Counted from the first letter of the stretch, positions 25,948-35,938 are shown. The stretch is 64,000 nt of DNA from Oscillatoria acuminata PCC 6304 (GCF_000317105.1 NC_019693.1:4899227-4963226); one strand, 5' to 3'. Notes: generated by a model not told the origin, from the sequence alone. Program-made: numbers and translations.

Positions 25948-28488
25948 TTAATTATCCCCGCTCATATTCATATCGCCGCCTTCCTGTTCCTGGACAAAAT
26001 CCTGAACATACTTGCGATACTGCATCAACGAGGTATCCACCCACTCGCGATCGCTACTGTTGGCGAAAATATGGACCATCGGTTCCCCGGCATCCGGCAG
26101 AATCAACACCCAACTATCATCATGAGGGCGATCGAAAATCTTCACCCCATCAATTAACTCCAAATTATCCGCCGGGTGCGTTTCCACCAAATGACGCATC
26201 AGAGCCCCCTTCACCGTCCAAGGACAGCGCACCGTCAGAGTTTTATGACAAACTCGGGGAACCTCAGCGCGAACTTGTCCTAGAGATTCCTCCTGTATCG
26301 TCAGCATCTCAATCGCTTTGGCAATACAGAACATCGCATCAAATCCCGGATGCAGTTCAGGGAAAATAAAGCCCATATCTCCACTGCCGCCTAACACCAC
26401 ATTCGGATTCGTATGGCAAGCTTCCATTAACGCCGTGGGATTCGCCTTGGTACGAATCACCTTGCCATCATGACGACGGGCAATATGCTCCACTGCTGAT
26501 GACGCATGAACCGGCACCACCACCGTACTCCGGGGATTCGTGGTCAAAATCATCTGCACCATCACCGCCGTTAACAACTCCCCTCGGATGGGACTGCCGC
26601 TTTCATCGACCAAAATCAACAATTCCCCGTTTGCCGAGACTTGTACGCCAAAATTAGCATGGAGAGCTTCCACCACCTGACCGAGTTGCAAGAGCAAATT
26701 CTCCCGTTCTTCGTTGACGGGTGCCATCTGACTCAAGCTGGCATTCAGAACCACCGCATCGGAGCCAAATTTGGCTAAAAGCTGGGGTAACACGGCCCCG
26801 GAGACAGAGTAAGCGTAATCGATGACGACTTTGGAGTTACTATATCGAATCGCTTCTACATTCAGGTGTTTTTCAAACCCGGTACTGTACAAATCCAGGA
26901 CTTGACTCGGGTACGCCATATTGCCAATTTCTTGAATCTGGGCGCGCCGAAAATCTTCCTTAAAATACGCCCCCTCAATTTTCTTCTCCCGCGCCTTGGA
27001 GATATTGATGCCTTTGTTGTCAAAGAACTCAATCAGCAAGGAGTCCGGGCGTTCCGGGTGCAAGCGGACATGAAGTCCGCCCTCCACGGAGAGGGTCGGG
27101 ACAATATAGCGGGCGACGGGTATCGCTGTTGCTTCCAAGTTTTGGACATGGGTGCCGACGGACATCAATCCAGCAATTAAGGACCGGGAAACCATGCGGG
27201 AGATGCTGCGTTGGTCTCGCGATACGGTAATGCTGGCACCGGGTTGGAGGGTGGACCCGTAAGCGGCCCCTAATTTTACGGCAAATTCTGGGGTGATATC
27301 AATATTTGCCAGTCCGGAGACCCCGCGCTGGGCGAATAGATTCCGCTGGGCCGCTTGACCCCAAATTAAATTAATGTTGAGGGTGGCACCGGATTCGATT
27401 TTTTTGCTGGGCCAGACGCGCACTCCTGGACTGATTTGGGCTTCTTCTCCGACGCTGGAAAGGGACCCGACGACGGCCCCTTCTAGGACATGAGCACGTC
27501 GGTCTACCCGGACGCCACGACAGGCGACACAGGCTCTTAAATGGGCTTCATCGCCGATGATTGCGCCATTCCAAACGATAGGGCGTTTGAGGTCGGCATC
27601 GGAACCGATGGTGACGTTATCGCCGAGGATGGTGCCGGATTCGAGTTTGGCCCTGGCCCCGATGCGGCAGTTATCGCCAATGACGACGGGGGTTTCAATT
27701 TTGGCGCTGGGGTCGATAAAGGTGTTTTGACCGATCCACAATCCGGGCGATCGCAATTCGTAGGCAAAATCTAGCTTAACTTTTTCCAAGAGGCCATCAT
27801 ATTGCGATTCCCGATAGGCGTCTAAGTGGCCGACATCACACCAGTACCCTTCGGCGATATAGCCATACATGGGGTCGCCTTTTTCCAGCAATAGGGGAAA
27901 TAAATCTTTGGAAAAGTCGCTTTCTTGATTGGCGGGTAAATAATCCAGGACTTCCGGTTCTAGGATATAGATGCCGGTGTTGACCGTATCCGAAAAAATT
28001 TCACTGGTTGAGGGTTTTTCTAAAAATCGCTGAATTCGCAGTTGCTCATCGGTAATCACCACCCCAAATTCTACGGGGTTGGGAACTCGGGTCAATACTA
28101 AGGTGGCTTTTGATCCTTTTTCTTTATGGAATTTAATCGCAGCGGTGAGGTCAAAATCGGTGATGCTATCGCCGCTAATCACCAAGAAGGTCTCATCCAG
28201 AAGTTCGGCAATATTTTTAACACATCCAGCGGTTCCCAGGGGTTGATCCTCTTCCACGGCATAGGTCATTTGCACCCCAAATTCGTTGCCGTCTTGGAAG
28301 TAATCTCGCATGACGTCCGGCAGGTAATGCAGGGTGGCAATAATTTCGGTGATATGATGCCGTCTGAGGAGATTGACGATGTGTTCGGCGATGGGTCGAT
28401 TCAGAATGGGGACCATCGGTTTGGGTAAGTCGCAGGTTAGGGGTCTGAGCCTAGTTCCCGAACCGCCTGCCATGAGCACTGCTCGCAT
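25948..28488 (-). CDS. Mannose-1-phosphate guanylyltransferase-like / phosphohexomutase-like fusion
   Basis: 846 residues. Residues 1-235 are a sugar-1-phosphate nucleotidyltransferase with the signature GGSGTRLRPLT and KP in DLPKPMVPI. Residues about 250-380 are left-handed beta-helix hexapeptide repeats. The rest is a phosphohexomutase-like region (residues about 385-840). Where mutases normally have the phosphoserine loop T-A-S-H-N-P, this protein has ITVSRDQRSISR (around residues 415-426), and the metal-binding DGDxDR is not obvious. The mutase half may thus be altered or non-catalytic. Proteins with this architecture occur across cyanobacteria and are annotated as GDP-mannose or NDP-sugar synthesis enzymes for polysaccharide or glycolipid building blocks. 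The gene is followed by a clear terminator. Confidence 0.85.
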   Translation of the reverse strand: MRAVLMAGGSGTRLRPLTCDLPKPMVPILNRPIAEHIVNLLRRHHITEIIATLHYLPDVMRDYFQDGNEFGVQMTYAVEEDQPLGTAGCVKNIAELLDETFLVISGDSITDFDLTAAIKFHKEKGSKATLVLTRVPNPVEFGVVITDEQLRIQRFLEKPSTSEIFSDTVNTGIYILEPEVLDYLPANQESDFSKDLFPLLLEKGDPMYGYIAEGYWCDVGHLDAYRESQYDGLLEKVKLDFAYELRSPGLWIGQNTFIDPSAKIETPVVIGDNCRIGARAKLESGTILGDNVTIGSDADLKRPIVWNGAIIGDEAHLRACVACRGVRVDRRAHVLEGAVVGSLSSVGEEAQISPGVRVWPSKKIESGATLNINLIWGQAAQRNLFAQRGVSGLANIDITPEFAVKLGAAYGSTLQPGASITVSRDQRSISRMVSRSLIAGLMSVGTHVQNLEATAIPVARYIVPTLSVEGGLHVRLHPERPDSLLIEFFDNKGINISKAREKKIEGAYFKEDFRRAQIQEIGNMAYPSQVLDLYSTGFEKHLNVEAIRYSNSKVVIDYAYSVSGAVLPQLLAKFGSDAVVLNASLSQMAPVNEERENLLLQLGQVVEALHANFGVQVSANGELLILVDESGSPIRGELLTAVMVQMILTTNPRSTVVVPVHASSAVEHIARRHDGKVIRTKANPTALMEACHTNPNVVLGGSGDMGFIFPELHPGFDAMFCIAKAIEMLTIQEESLGQVRAEVPRVCHKTLTVRCPWTVKGALMRHLVETHPADNLELIDGVKIFDRPHDDSWVLILPDAGEPMVHIFANSSDREWVDTSLMQYRKYVQDFVQEQEGGDMNMSGDN

Positions 28489-28600
28489 AATTCCTCCTTG
28501 ATCGTTTTTATTTTATGGGGCAGTCGCAACATTACGGGTCATAATGTGCAACCATTTGTCGTACTCTAGTATCCTATGCCACTCTTACAGCTTGAAGGCT

Positions 28601-28831
28601 TCATGAGCGATCGCCTGGACCTCTCTCCTCTCTTTGAACCTCTGCGGGAGGGGTGGGGGTTGCCCTCGGTTTCACGCTCTTGATGGGGCTTTCATCAGTG
28701 TCGTAGGCGGCTTTCTGTTTACGGTACAGATTTAATCCTTGTGCAAAGGGTACTGCCCTGTCTCCATCCTCCAGATAGATGTTGGGATCCCATCGCATGA
28801 ATCTGGGGCGATCGCCGTTTCTATCCCACAC
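28601..28831 (-). CDS. Hypothetical small protein
   Basis: 76 residues starting at a GTG that follows a strong ribosome site (GGGAGGAA about 8 bases before). The first half (RPRFMRWDPNIYLEDGDRAVPFAQGLNLYRKQKAAY) looks like a folded basic protein; the second half is Pro/Arg-rich and probably disordered. I do not recognise a family. It shares orientation with the gene at 25948-28488 and lies just upstream of it (110 bases), so the two may be co-transcribed. Confidence 0.45.
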   Translation of the reverse strand: MWDRNGDRPRFMRWDPNIYLEDGDRAVPFAQGLNLYRKQKAAYDTDESPIKSVKPRATPTPPAEVQREERGPGDRS

Positions 28832-29157
28832 CAGAGATTCCTCCCAATTCCCACCGATGGCGGATCATCCGATCGGTCTTTTTTTTCTCCTAATCCCTTC
28901 CGATGACTCGTGGGGAAGGGATTAATCTCAATGCTTCTTTCCATGACTCGACAAGCGCTATTGTTAACGGCAGATGGATAGTTAAGGGAGCCAGCAAAAA
29001 TCGTCTCTTCTCCCTAAATTGCGATCGCTCCTCTTGATACTCTTTCTCACCGATACCACAAAACGCGCTCCAACTCTGCCACTGAGATCACAATCTGCCC
29101 GAAATTAACCCGATTCTACTCCCCCTATGGCGCAAAGTCCTCTCGAATTCGGGTCCC

Positions 29158-29297
29158 ACTCATTTGCTGCCACTGCTAGGAGTAGCAGCAAATGAGTGCG
29201 ATCGAGTAACCTGTAGATAGAAGCGGTTTATTATGACCGCTCTTGAAAATTGCTCTTTAGGTCGCCCACAGGTCACGAAACCCCTTGGCGACCTAAA
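29158..29297 (+). promoter_or_regulatory. Three successive hairpins upstream of a small membrane-protein gene
   Basis: Stem 1 at 29158-29197 has 13 perfect pairs (actcatttgctgc / gcagcaaatgagt). Stem 2 at 29222-29241 has 6 pairs (agcggt / accgct). Stem 3 at 29256-29297 has 11 perfect pairs (tttaggtcgcc / ggcgacctaaa) with a 20-base loop. Stem 3 ends 36 bases before the chosen ATG of the next gene. This could be a structured leader or a small RNA; no known riboswitch class is recognised. Confidence 0.45.
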
Positions 29298-29332
29298 ATC
29301 CAACATTGATGATGCTTAGGGGACTAAAGACG

Positions 29333-29515
29333 ATGATGCAGTTAGTAGGTTTGGCCTTCCTGGTTCTGTATGCTGCCGGAGGGTGGAAGTTTTGGAAGGG
29401 CTTTAGACGGACCAATTTTACCGAGGGTCGTCTGTACTTAACCCTCTTGTGGCCCGTTTTGGTGGTCAATAAGTCTTATCGCAAGAATTTTACCAAGGCC
29501 CTGAAGGGTCGCTAA
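29333..29515 (+). CDS. Small conserved-looking membrane protein
   Basis: 60 residues from the ATG preceded by AGGGGA at suitable spacing; another in-frame ATG lies 27 bases upstream without a ribosome site. One hydrophobic segment (LVGLAFLVLYAAGGWKFW) is followed by a basic stretch with WKGFRRTNF and a second hydrophobic stretch (LYLTLLWPVLVV), then NKSYRKNFTKALKGR. It is probably a membrane protein with both ends in the cytoplasm. I do not know its function. A run of three hairpins precedes it. Confidence 0.6.
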   Translation: MMQLVGLAFLVLYAAGGWKFWKGFRRTNFTEGRLYLTLLWPVLVVNKSYRKNFTKALKGR

Positions 29516-29578
29516 TCTCGCAGTGACTCCCCATCCAAATGGGTAAAATAATCAGGCCAATCCTAGGGATAATGGTTC

Positions 29579-30301
29579 ATGTCTAAAGTTTCAAATAGTA
29601 GTCCACCGAATGCCGAGTTCTTAGGCCCTGACCCTTGGCAAACTCGGCTTTCTCCTGTGGCATCTCGCTTTAATCAGGAGTATCAGGGGGACCCGATTGA
29701 ACTTCCCCCCGAAGTGGAGTCGATGCCGATTTTTCACGATCGCGTTTCCGGTGCGTTACAAGCGTCCCAAGTTTCTCCCTTCTGGGACATTGCTAAACCT
29801 AAAAAAAATCAGCGCTGTCTGGATATTGGCTGTGGAGTGAGTTTCTTAGTCTATCCTTGGCGAGATTGGGGGGCTTATTTTTATGGTCAAGAAATCAGTA
29901 CCGTTGCGCGAGATGCCCTCAATTCTCGGGGTCCACAATTGAATTCTAAGTTGTTTAAAGGGGTTTGTTTGGGACCCGCCCATCGTTTAAGTTATGGCGA
30001 AGATGCTTTTGATCTGGCGATCGCCACCGGGTTTAGTTGCTATTATCCCTTAGCTTATTGGACTGATGTCCTCGGGCAAGTGAAGCGGGTCTTAAAACCA
30101 GACGGTTCGTTTGTTTTTGATGTGGTCAACCCTGAAGCAACTCTGGCGGAAAATTGGGGAATTTTAGAAATGTATCTTGGCACTGAGGTGTTTTTAGAAC
30201 CCATCCCGGAATGGGAAAAACTCATTAAAGCATCCGGCTGCAAAATCTTGAAGCGATCAGAAGGAAAGCTGTTTTCCATGTATAAAGTCAAATTTGAATA
30301 G
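29579..30301 (+). CDS. Class I SAM-dependent methyltransferase
   Basis: 240 residues. Motif I is CLDIGCGVSFLVYPWRDWGAYFYGQEIS (around residue 80), and the post-I and motif IV segment is FDLAIATGFSCYYPLAYWTDVLGQVKRVLKPDGSFVFDVVNPE. This is the Methyltransf_11-like fold acting on small molecules; the substrate is not predictable. The N-terminal 70 residues carry a Pro-rich cap. It follows the small membrane protein by 63 bases on the same strand, so the two may share a transcript. Confidence 0.8.
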   Translation: MSKVSNSSPPNAEFLGPDPWQTRLSPVASRFNQEYQGDPIELPPEVESMPIFHDRVSGALQASQVSPFWDIAKPKKNQRCLDIGCGVSFLVYPWRDWGAYFYGQEISTVARDALNSRGPQLNSKLFKGVCLGPAHRLSYGEDAFDLAIATGFSCYYPLAYWTDVLGQVKRVLKPDGSFVFDVVNPEATLAENWGILEMYLGTEVFLEPIPEWEKLIKASGCKILKRSEGKLFSMYKVKFE

Positions 30302-31132
30302 CCCAAACCAACACCCAATCGGGTGCAGCTACAAAGCCCGCCCCGTCGGGCTACCCTTCAAAATTCAGACGTTATTTGCAATTGTTCCGGCCCCGATTCA
30401 TGAGGGTAACTCCCTCGATTTGGGGGATTGGCGATACCCGTAAAAGCCGAGAATTAGCTCAATTTCTGGCTTTAAATCATCTCCCCCGTAAGATTTCGGT
30501 GACGACAGAATCAGCGCGATCGCTCTATCCATCTGCTCCTCTGTTATAGGGGTGGGTCGGTCAGTGAGAGGGCGATCATCTTCAAGACTATCTCACATGA
30601 AACCAAATTGTTGCTATCGTAGACGCCTCCCACCCCTGCGCGACAATAATCTCACAAATAACCATAAAACTCTTCTAAAAGTATAGTTCGCACCCTGAAC
30701 AAAAGTGAGTAAATAGCTCACATTTTGCCAATGAGAAAGCTATTAACAATGACAACCCCCCAACTGAAATCATTCCCCGGTTCAACATCAAGACTTCAGT
30801 CGTTTCCCGGTTCAAAACCTTGCGAGTTGTCCCCCTGAACTTAGAAAACTGGGCGATCGGGCAAATCTGGAACGACTGAAGTCGTGGCGTTGAACGGGGG
30901 AGATAACGCCTGAAGGCGTTACTACAAACTTGGATAATGAGTTGAGGGTTCAGAAATCCGCGAATTTTGGATGAGGTCCTTCCGTAACAACCTTAGAAAT
31001 GGGATACCTGAGTTTGAGAAGATCAACCCTTCACCCCAAACCGAGGATATTGATGCTACAACCAGAGAGAAAGTAAGAGAGAATGAAAACAGACGCGATC
31101 CGTGTCGGGGTTAATAAAGATTTGAGCAGATT
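30302..31132. other. 830-base intergenic region with dispersed repeats
   Basis: No credible gene. It contains a cagctacaaagcccgccccgtcgggctac type repeat (30325-30355) and copies of the cgacttcagtcgtt motif at 30790-30805 and 30870-30895, the latter followed by an ataacgcctgaaggcgttac palindrome. These match the array at 53384-53502. The last 50 bases form the leader of the ABC ATPase gene. Confidence 0.5.
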
Positions 31133-32437
31133 ATGGCTAGAGTTGTTATTGAAAACGTTTACAAAAGTTATGGCGATCGCCGGGAAAAATCAACGCCCGT
31201 CCCTCCAGATGGGATATTGGGGACTGATGACACCTCCACTCCTGGGTTAAAACCTGCCCAGATTTTGCGACGGATTAACCTCACCGTGGAAGATGGAGAG
31301 TTTATGGTCCTGGTGGGACCGTCAGGATGTGGCAAAAGTACCCTATTGCGCTTGATTGCGGGATTGGAAGAATTAACGGCTGGAAATATTTGGGTGGGCG
31401 ATCGCCTCCTCAATGACCTCCCCCCCAAGGACCGCGATATCGCAATGGTTTTCCAAAACTACGCCCTCTATCCCCATCTCAAGGTTTATGACAATATTGC
31501 TTTTGGGTTGCGGCGAACTCTGGTGATGAATGAGGCAACATCTGAGGGAACAGAAGTCCGAGATGATGCCACTTCAGTTCCGAATTGGGCGGAAGATGCC
31601 TTAGTTTCCATGACGCGGAATCTCCCGAAATACCTGCGCTATCTTTCCCCTAAAGAACGGGAAGTGGATCAGCGAGTCCGAACGGTGGCGGGATTACTGC
31701 AAATCGAAGCATTACTCGATCGCCTGCCGAAACAACTTTCCGGGGGTCAAAAGCAACGGGTGGCCCTCGGACGCGCAATGGCGCGAAATCCCCAGGTGTT
31801 TTTAATGGATGAACCCCTGTCTAATTTAGATGCTAAATTGCGGGCGGAAACGCGCAGTCAAATTGTCAAGTTGCAGCGGCAGTTAGAGACAACTACGATT
31901 TATGTTACCCATGATCAAACCGAAGCGATGACGATGGGCGATCGCATTGCGGTGATGAATGCTGGACAAATTCAACAGATTGCTGCCCCACTGGAACTGT
32001 ATCACCGACCAGCGAATCTGTTTGTCGCTGAATTTATTGGGTCACCACCCATGAACTTTATTCCGGTACAGTTTAAGGCCCCGTTATCCATTACCCATGA
32101 CTCATTTCGGTTTACCTTGCCGGAATATTGGGGAACTGCGTTACAAGGGTATGATGGGCGATCGCTAATTTTAGGGATTCGTCCCGAACATCTGAGTGTG
32201 AGTCCGGCAGCGACTAAAAATATGAAGGTGAAGGTGGATTTAGTTGAGGCGTTGGGTTCGGAGACCTATATTGTGGGTACACTGCCAGATCATGACCTGC
32301 CTAAACCAATTCAGGCGCGAATTGAACCGGATTGGATGGTGCATCCGGGAGAGGAGATTTGGTTGGCGATCGCCCTAGAAAAAATTCACCTGTTTGATCA
32401 GGAAACGGGACGGGCAATTCTTGCCAGTGACCGTTAG
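31133..32437 (+). CDS. ABC transporter ATP-binding protein, sugar type (MalK/UgpC-like)
   Basis: 434 residues. Walker A GPSGCGKST, Q-loop AMVFQNYALYPH, signature LSGGQKQR, Walker B VFLMDEPLSNLD and switch His in YVTHDQTEAMT are intact. The C-terminal 120 residues are the TOBE-type regulatory domain with LGIRPEHLSVSP, as in MalK, UgpC and MsmK, which energise carbohydrate or glycerol-phosphate importers. Two insertions are unusual compared with the 370-residue norm: about 25 residues before the Walker A region (PDGILGTDDTSTPGLKPA) and about 45 residues between the Q-loop and the signature (TSEGTEVRDDATSVPNW...LPKYLRYLSPKE). No permease or binding-protein gene is nearby, so it probably serves transporters encoded elsewhere. 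Confidence 0.9.
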   Translation: MARVVIENVYKSYGDRREKSTPVPPDGILGTDDTSTPGLKPAQILRRINLTVEDGEFMVLVGPSGCGKSTLLRLIAGLEELTAGNIWVGDRLLNDLPPKDRDIAMVFQNYALYPHLKVYDNIAFGLRRTLVMNEATSEGTEVRDDATSVPNWAEDALVSMTRNLPKYLRYLSPKEREVDQRVRTVAGLLQIEALLDRLPKQLSGGQKQRVALGRAMARNPQVFLMDEPLSNLDAKLRAETRSQIVKLQRQLETTTIYVTHDQTEAMTMGDRIAVMNAGQIQQIAAPLELYHRPANLFVAEFIGSPPMNFIPVQFKAPLSITHDSFRFTLPEYWGTALQGYDGRSLILGIRPEHLSVSPAATKNMKVKVDLVEALGSETYIVGTLPDHDLPKPIQARIEPDWMVHPGEEIWLAIALEKIHLFDQETGRAILASDR

Positions 32438-32509
32438 AGGCAAATGCTAGGGGGGGTGAGGGCAGACTTTAGGCGATCGCCCCTGCCCCTAGCGCCCTAA
32501 TTCACAAAG

Positions 32510-32538
32510 TTGTCACTTTGGCAAATAATTGTTACAAT
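32510..32538 (+). promoter_or_regulatory. Sigma-70-type promoter of the high-light-inducible gene
   Basis: TTGTCA (32510-32515) and TACAAT (32533-32538) are separated by exactly 17 bases and lie 46 bases before the ATG. The -10 box is embedded in GTTACAAT, which matches one half of the HLR1 element bound by RpaB; a second half-site in direct repeat is not evident. Confidence 0.65.
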
Positions 32539-32583
32539 TTTTAATTAAAGCGAACAAACCTTTACGAATCGGAGTTTAATCTC

Positions 32584-32739
32584 ATGATAGAACCACAACC
32601 GCGTAATCGATGGAATTGGGGATTTACGCCGAGTGCAGAAAACTGGAACGGTCGTTTAGCGATGATCGGGTTTATTTCTGCGGTAGTCCTTGAACTCACC
32701 ACAGGTCAAGGTGTTCTGCACTTTTTAGGCATCATTTAA
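32584..32739 (+). CDS. High-light-inducible protein (Hlip / small CAB-like protein)
   Basis: 51 residues, beginning [23 protein letters not shown]. The chlorophyll-binding core [12 protein letters not shown] (E19, N22, R24) followed by a single transmembrane helix is diagnostic. Hlips bind chlorophyll and carotenoid, associate with photosystem II assembly intermediates, and quench excess light energy during stress. A GGAG ribosome site lies 9 bases before the ATG, a well-spaced promoter is just upstream, and an intrinsic terminator follows within 50 bases, so it is a monocistronic gene. Confidence 0.93.
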   Translation: MIEPQPRNRWNWGFTPSAENWNGRLAMIGFISAVVLELTTGQGVLHFLGII

Positions 32740-32782
32740 TCCGGTTCAGATCCACGGATCTGACCGGAAATTAAAAAATAGC

Positions 32783-32811
32783 GGGGAGTTCCGACGGGAA
32801 CCCCCTATTTT
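32783..32811 (+). terminator. Intrinsic terminator after the Hlip gene
   Basis: Stem ggggagttcc / ggaaccccc with a short gacg loop, followed by tattttg. Confidence 0.8.
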
Positions 32812-32955
32812 GTCATTGGTCATTTGTCATTTGTCATTTGTCATTTGTCATTTGTCATTTGGATTGTTGAATACTCAGGACAACCAAACTACAAACGACC
32901 AACAACCAATGACCAACAACCAATGACCAACAACCAATGACCAATGACCAATGAC
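32811..32955. repeat. Heptanucleotide tandem repeats (STRR type)
   Basis: About five consecutive copies of tcatttg, then an inverted block of caaccaatgac and caatgac units. Related blocks occur at 13617-13640, 50486-50640 and 53335-53378. This matches the short tandemly repeated repetitive sequences described in filamentous cyanobacteria. Confidence 0.85.
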
Positions 32956-32973
32956 CCAATTCAGTCCAGTCCT

Positions 32974-34137
32974 TTAGCGGATGTACTCTTTCAGAATGCT
33001 GTTGCGATTGGGATGGCGCAATTTCCGTAACGCTTTCGCCTCTATTTGGCGAATTCGTTCTCGGGTCACATTAAAGATTTGACCAATTTCTTCTAACGTT
33101 TTCATCCGTCCATCATCTAACCCATAGCGCAGGCGCAGAACATCCCGTTCCCGAGGACTCAGGGTATCCAGAACGCTTTCGAGGTCTTCGCGCAACAGAT
33201 TTTTTGAGACCTGATCTTCTGGAGTTTCCCCATCGGACTCAATAAAATCGCCCAATCGGGAATCTTCTTCCTTACCAATCGGGGTTTCTAAAGAAATCGG
33301 TAACTGAGCAGATTTAGCAATAAATCTCAACTTTTCGATGGTCATTTCCATGCGAGTTGCGATTTCTTCTTCCGTTGGTTTGCGCCCCATTTCTTGGGAC
33401 AGAAGTTTGGTAGTTTTTTTAATCCGAGAGATCGTTTCATACAAATGAACCGGAAGACGAATAGTCCGGGATTGATCGGCGATCGCCCGGGTAATCGCTT
33501 GCCGAATCCACCAAGTCGCGTAGGTGGAGAATTTATAACCCTTTTCGTGATCAAACTTTTCAGCAGCCCGGATTAAACCCAGACTTCCTTCTTGAATTAA
33601 ATCTTGGAACGAAAGTCCCCGATTCATGTATTTTTTAGCGATCGACACCACCAGACGTAGGTTCGACTGCACCATTTTATCTTTCGCTCGTCTGCCGCAA
33701 TGAAGCCGATGGCGAAATTGACCCACGCTCATCTTCACTGCATCTGCCCACTCCGCATCATAGGGTTCGCGATGTAAGTGATCACAAAGGTGTTCGCGAA
33801 TCCGCTCTAATTCAAGCAAATCGGCAATTTTGCGAGCGAGTTCAATTTCTTCATCGGCACGCAACAGTCTAATGCGACCGATTTCTTGCAAATAAAGCCG
33901 AATAGAGTCTTCCGTATAATGCTTCTTCTTAGGTTGCGCCCGCCGACGAGTCGATCGAGCCTTTGTCGCTTTGGGGTCATCGTCTTCTGAGACTGCCCCT
34001 AAAAATTCATCCTCATCAATGGATATGAGAGGTTCGTCATCAGTCTCAATTAATATTTCTAAATCATGCTGAGATTCGCCGATGGATTTGATATCGGTCT
34101 TCTCAACAGGTGCCAGTACGTTATTAGCCTGGGTCAT
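32974..34137 (-). CDS. sigA: Principal RNA polymerase sigma factor
   Basis: 387 residues from the ATG of [10 protein letters not shown], chosen over an upstream in-frame start because it has AGGAAC at good spacing and matches the usual N-terminus. An acidic N-terminal segment with a basic patch ([14 protein letters not shown]) is followed by region 1.2 ([16 protein letters not shown]), regions 2.1-2.4 ([57 protein letters not shown]), region 3 ([13 protein letters not shown]) and regions 4.1-4.2 ([35 protein letters not shown]). It directs transcription of housekeeping genes, including photosynthesis genes. The upstream 1.8 kb has no gene, leaving room for multiple promoters. Confidence 0.95.
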   Translation of the reverse strand: MTQANNVLAPVEKTDIKSIGESQHDLEILIETDDEPLISIDEDEFLGAVSEDDDPKATKARSTRRRAQPKKKHYTEDSIRLYLQEIGRIRLLRADEEIELARKIADLLELERIREHLCDHLHREPYDAEWADAVKMSVGQFRHRLHCGRRAKDKMVQSNLRLVVSIAKKYMNRGLSFQDLIQEGSLGLIRAAEKFDHEKGYKFSTYATWWIRQAITRAIADQSRTIRLPVHLYETISRIKKTTKLLSQEMGRKPTEEEIATRMEMTIEKLRFIAKSAQLPISLETPIGKEEDSRLGDFIESDGETPEDQVSKNLLREDLESVLDTLSPRERDVLRLRYGLDDGRMKTLEEIGQIFNVTRERIRQIEAKALRKLRHPNRNSILKEYIR

Positions 34138-35938
34138 GCCGCGTTCCTCATGCTCTATCACGAAACAATCAACTAACAAATTTGTGTGATTGGGGGATGT
34201 GCTAACACCCTAACCCATCACTGAGTTTTATGAACCTTAGACCTGTCAAAAGCGGATCATTAAGCAACTGCCTTGGACTCCAAATCAAGAGACGATTGGC
34301 TCCGGCGAGAGATCGCCCGTCGGTGATGATAGTCACCACGCGCCCCATTTTTTCTCTTCATGAGATCAACGGATCCGATGGCTAGTCACGAAACGCCTCA
34401 CTCAACTGCTGCTGATCAGGAAAGGGGGTTCGATACATCACTTACTAAACACACCTTCAGGGCTATTTAGAAGTGGAAATCAATCAAGATTTTCTGCGGT
34501 CCCGATAAGACCTTCCCGATTGTAGCCTTTTTCACAAAAATTGCACCTTGGTTTTCATTGTCGTTTGTTTCTGGGGTTCTCATGCCCCGAAATCAGGGGT
34601 ATCCCGATCTCGCTGTGGGTTGACATGATAACCTTGATCTAGGCACTTTAACAAGGTTCGTCTTGTTTTAGAAGGCATCATGACTGAATCCCTATTTTAT
34701 GCTTGGTGAACTCTTGCCATCCACTCAGACGGTTGTACTCATCTTCATTCCCGGGAGGTTTTCCCTGATGACTTCCAAATAATCTAAAAACTGTCACTGC
34801 ACCCATTTTTACTTGATTTCCTTAAATTTACTCACATCCAAAGACTTGGCCGTTACTCCCTCAGGCGGTCCTTCAGCATTGATGAGTGATCAGATTGGGT
34901 CAGACCCGGTTTCTCCATCACCCCCTAGTTGCTTGAAATTGTAGCAAACTGTTCAGTCATTGGCGACTATTTTGAATGAAACGATTCACAAAATCCATCT
35001 TTCCATCAAAGAAAGGATGGAACCGATGACCCAGAAGCGATCTCCCCTCAAATTATCAGGACTGGGATGGAATGTTTTGCTTAAGCTAGATCCCCTCCCT
35101 AAACCCAATTAATTGGGCATAGTTTTGGGATTTTGCTTCACCCTTGCCGGTCATGATTCTTGAGAAGAAGTTGGACCCCTCCTGTTGCAATTAGATGGGA
35201 ATTCATTTCCTGCCGAAATGACACGAGCAGTTGTGGGAGTACCCCCGACTAGAGCTCAGACTGACCGAATCTGAATACACTGCGTTTTCCCCCGTTGGGG
35301 AGTTGTGTTTACAGTGCCTCATTTCATGAGTTTTTCGGTGCAACCCCTGGGTTGCCCCAAGGTAGGACAATTATAATAGAGCTGCCCGATTTTTTTCTGC
35401 CGACCCAGATGGAAACCCAGGGAAGGTCAGTGACGCTTCTCTATCTTACAGGAGGTTGAAATTGCGATGAATTGCGTTTTCAACTCCAATCGCTCCACCA
35501 TACTGACCCCCCGCAAGAGGTTGTTATGGGTTGTCGTTCCATAATGACCCGGTTCAATGACGGTACTTTACTGAGTTATTCTAATCAATCAACCCGAAAG
35601 TTGACAGGTCCAGATGAATCTTAAATTAAGATTCCCCCATTTGCGAACGGATCGACATCTGTGTTTTTTTTTGTTGAGATCACGATGGCTGTTATTTTCA
35701 TTCTCATTCTGACACATCTGGCTCTCTTGGCTTTGATACGGAAGGGGTTTTTTGAACTTCCACAGAATAGATCGAACTTTCAATCCTTTTTTTGTGGCGC
35801 TGATGATGCTGACGATCGCGATCGTCTCTTGACTTCAATGCAGATCCACCTGTTCCCTGGGACGTTGAGTTAGGTAAACGAACTGATTTCCCCAAAATCA
35901 AGGTCGGGTGCTCACCCTTTTGTTAAATTTTGTGAAAC
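34138..35938. other. 1.8-kb gene-poor region upstream of sigA
   Basis: No credible protein gene on either strand and no tRNA or other RNA that I recognise. It probably includes the sigA leader (minus strand, from 34138) and that of another transcript. A tataat-like hexamer occurs near 35371-35378. A plus-strand frame at 35685-35873 starting MAVIFILILTHLALLALI is hydrophobic at first but has no ribosome site and a random-looking tail. Confidence 0.4.

Noticed and set aside
34380-34450. A ggttcgat segment resembling a tRNA T-loop
   Set aside because: No acceptor stem, anticodon stem or D-loop could be fitted around it.
35661-35873. Plus-strand frame starting with a hydrophobic stretch
   Set aside because: The tail looks random, no ribosome site is seen, and a similar-size frame is open on the other strand.
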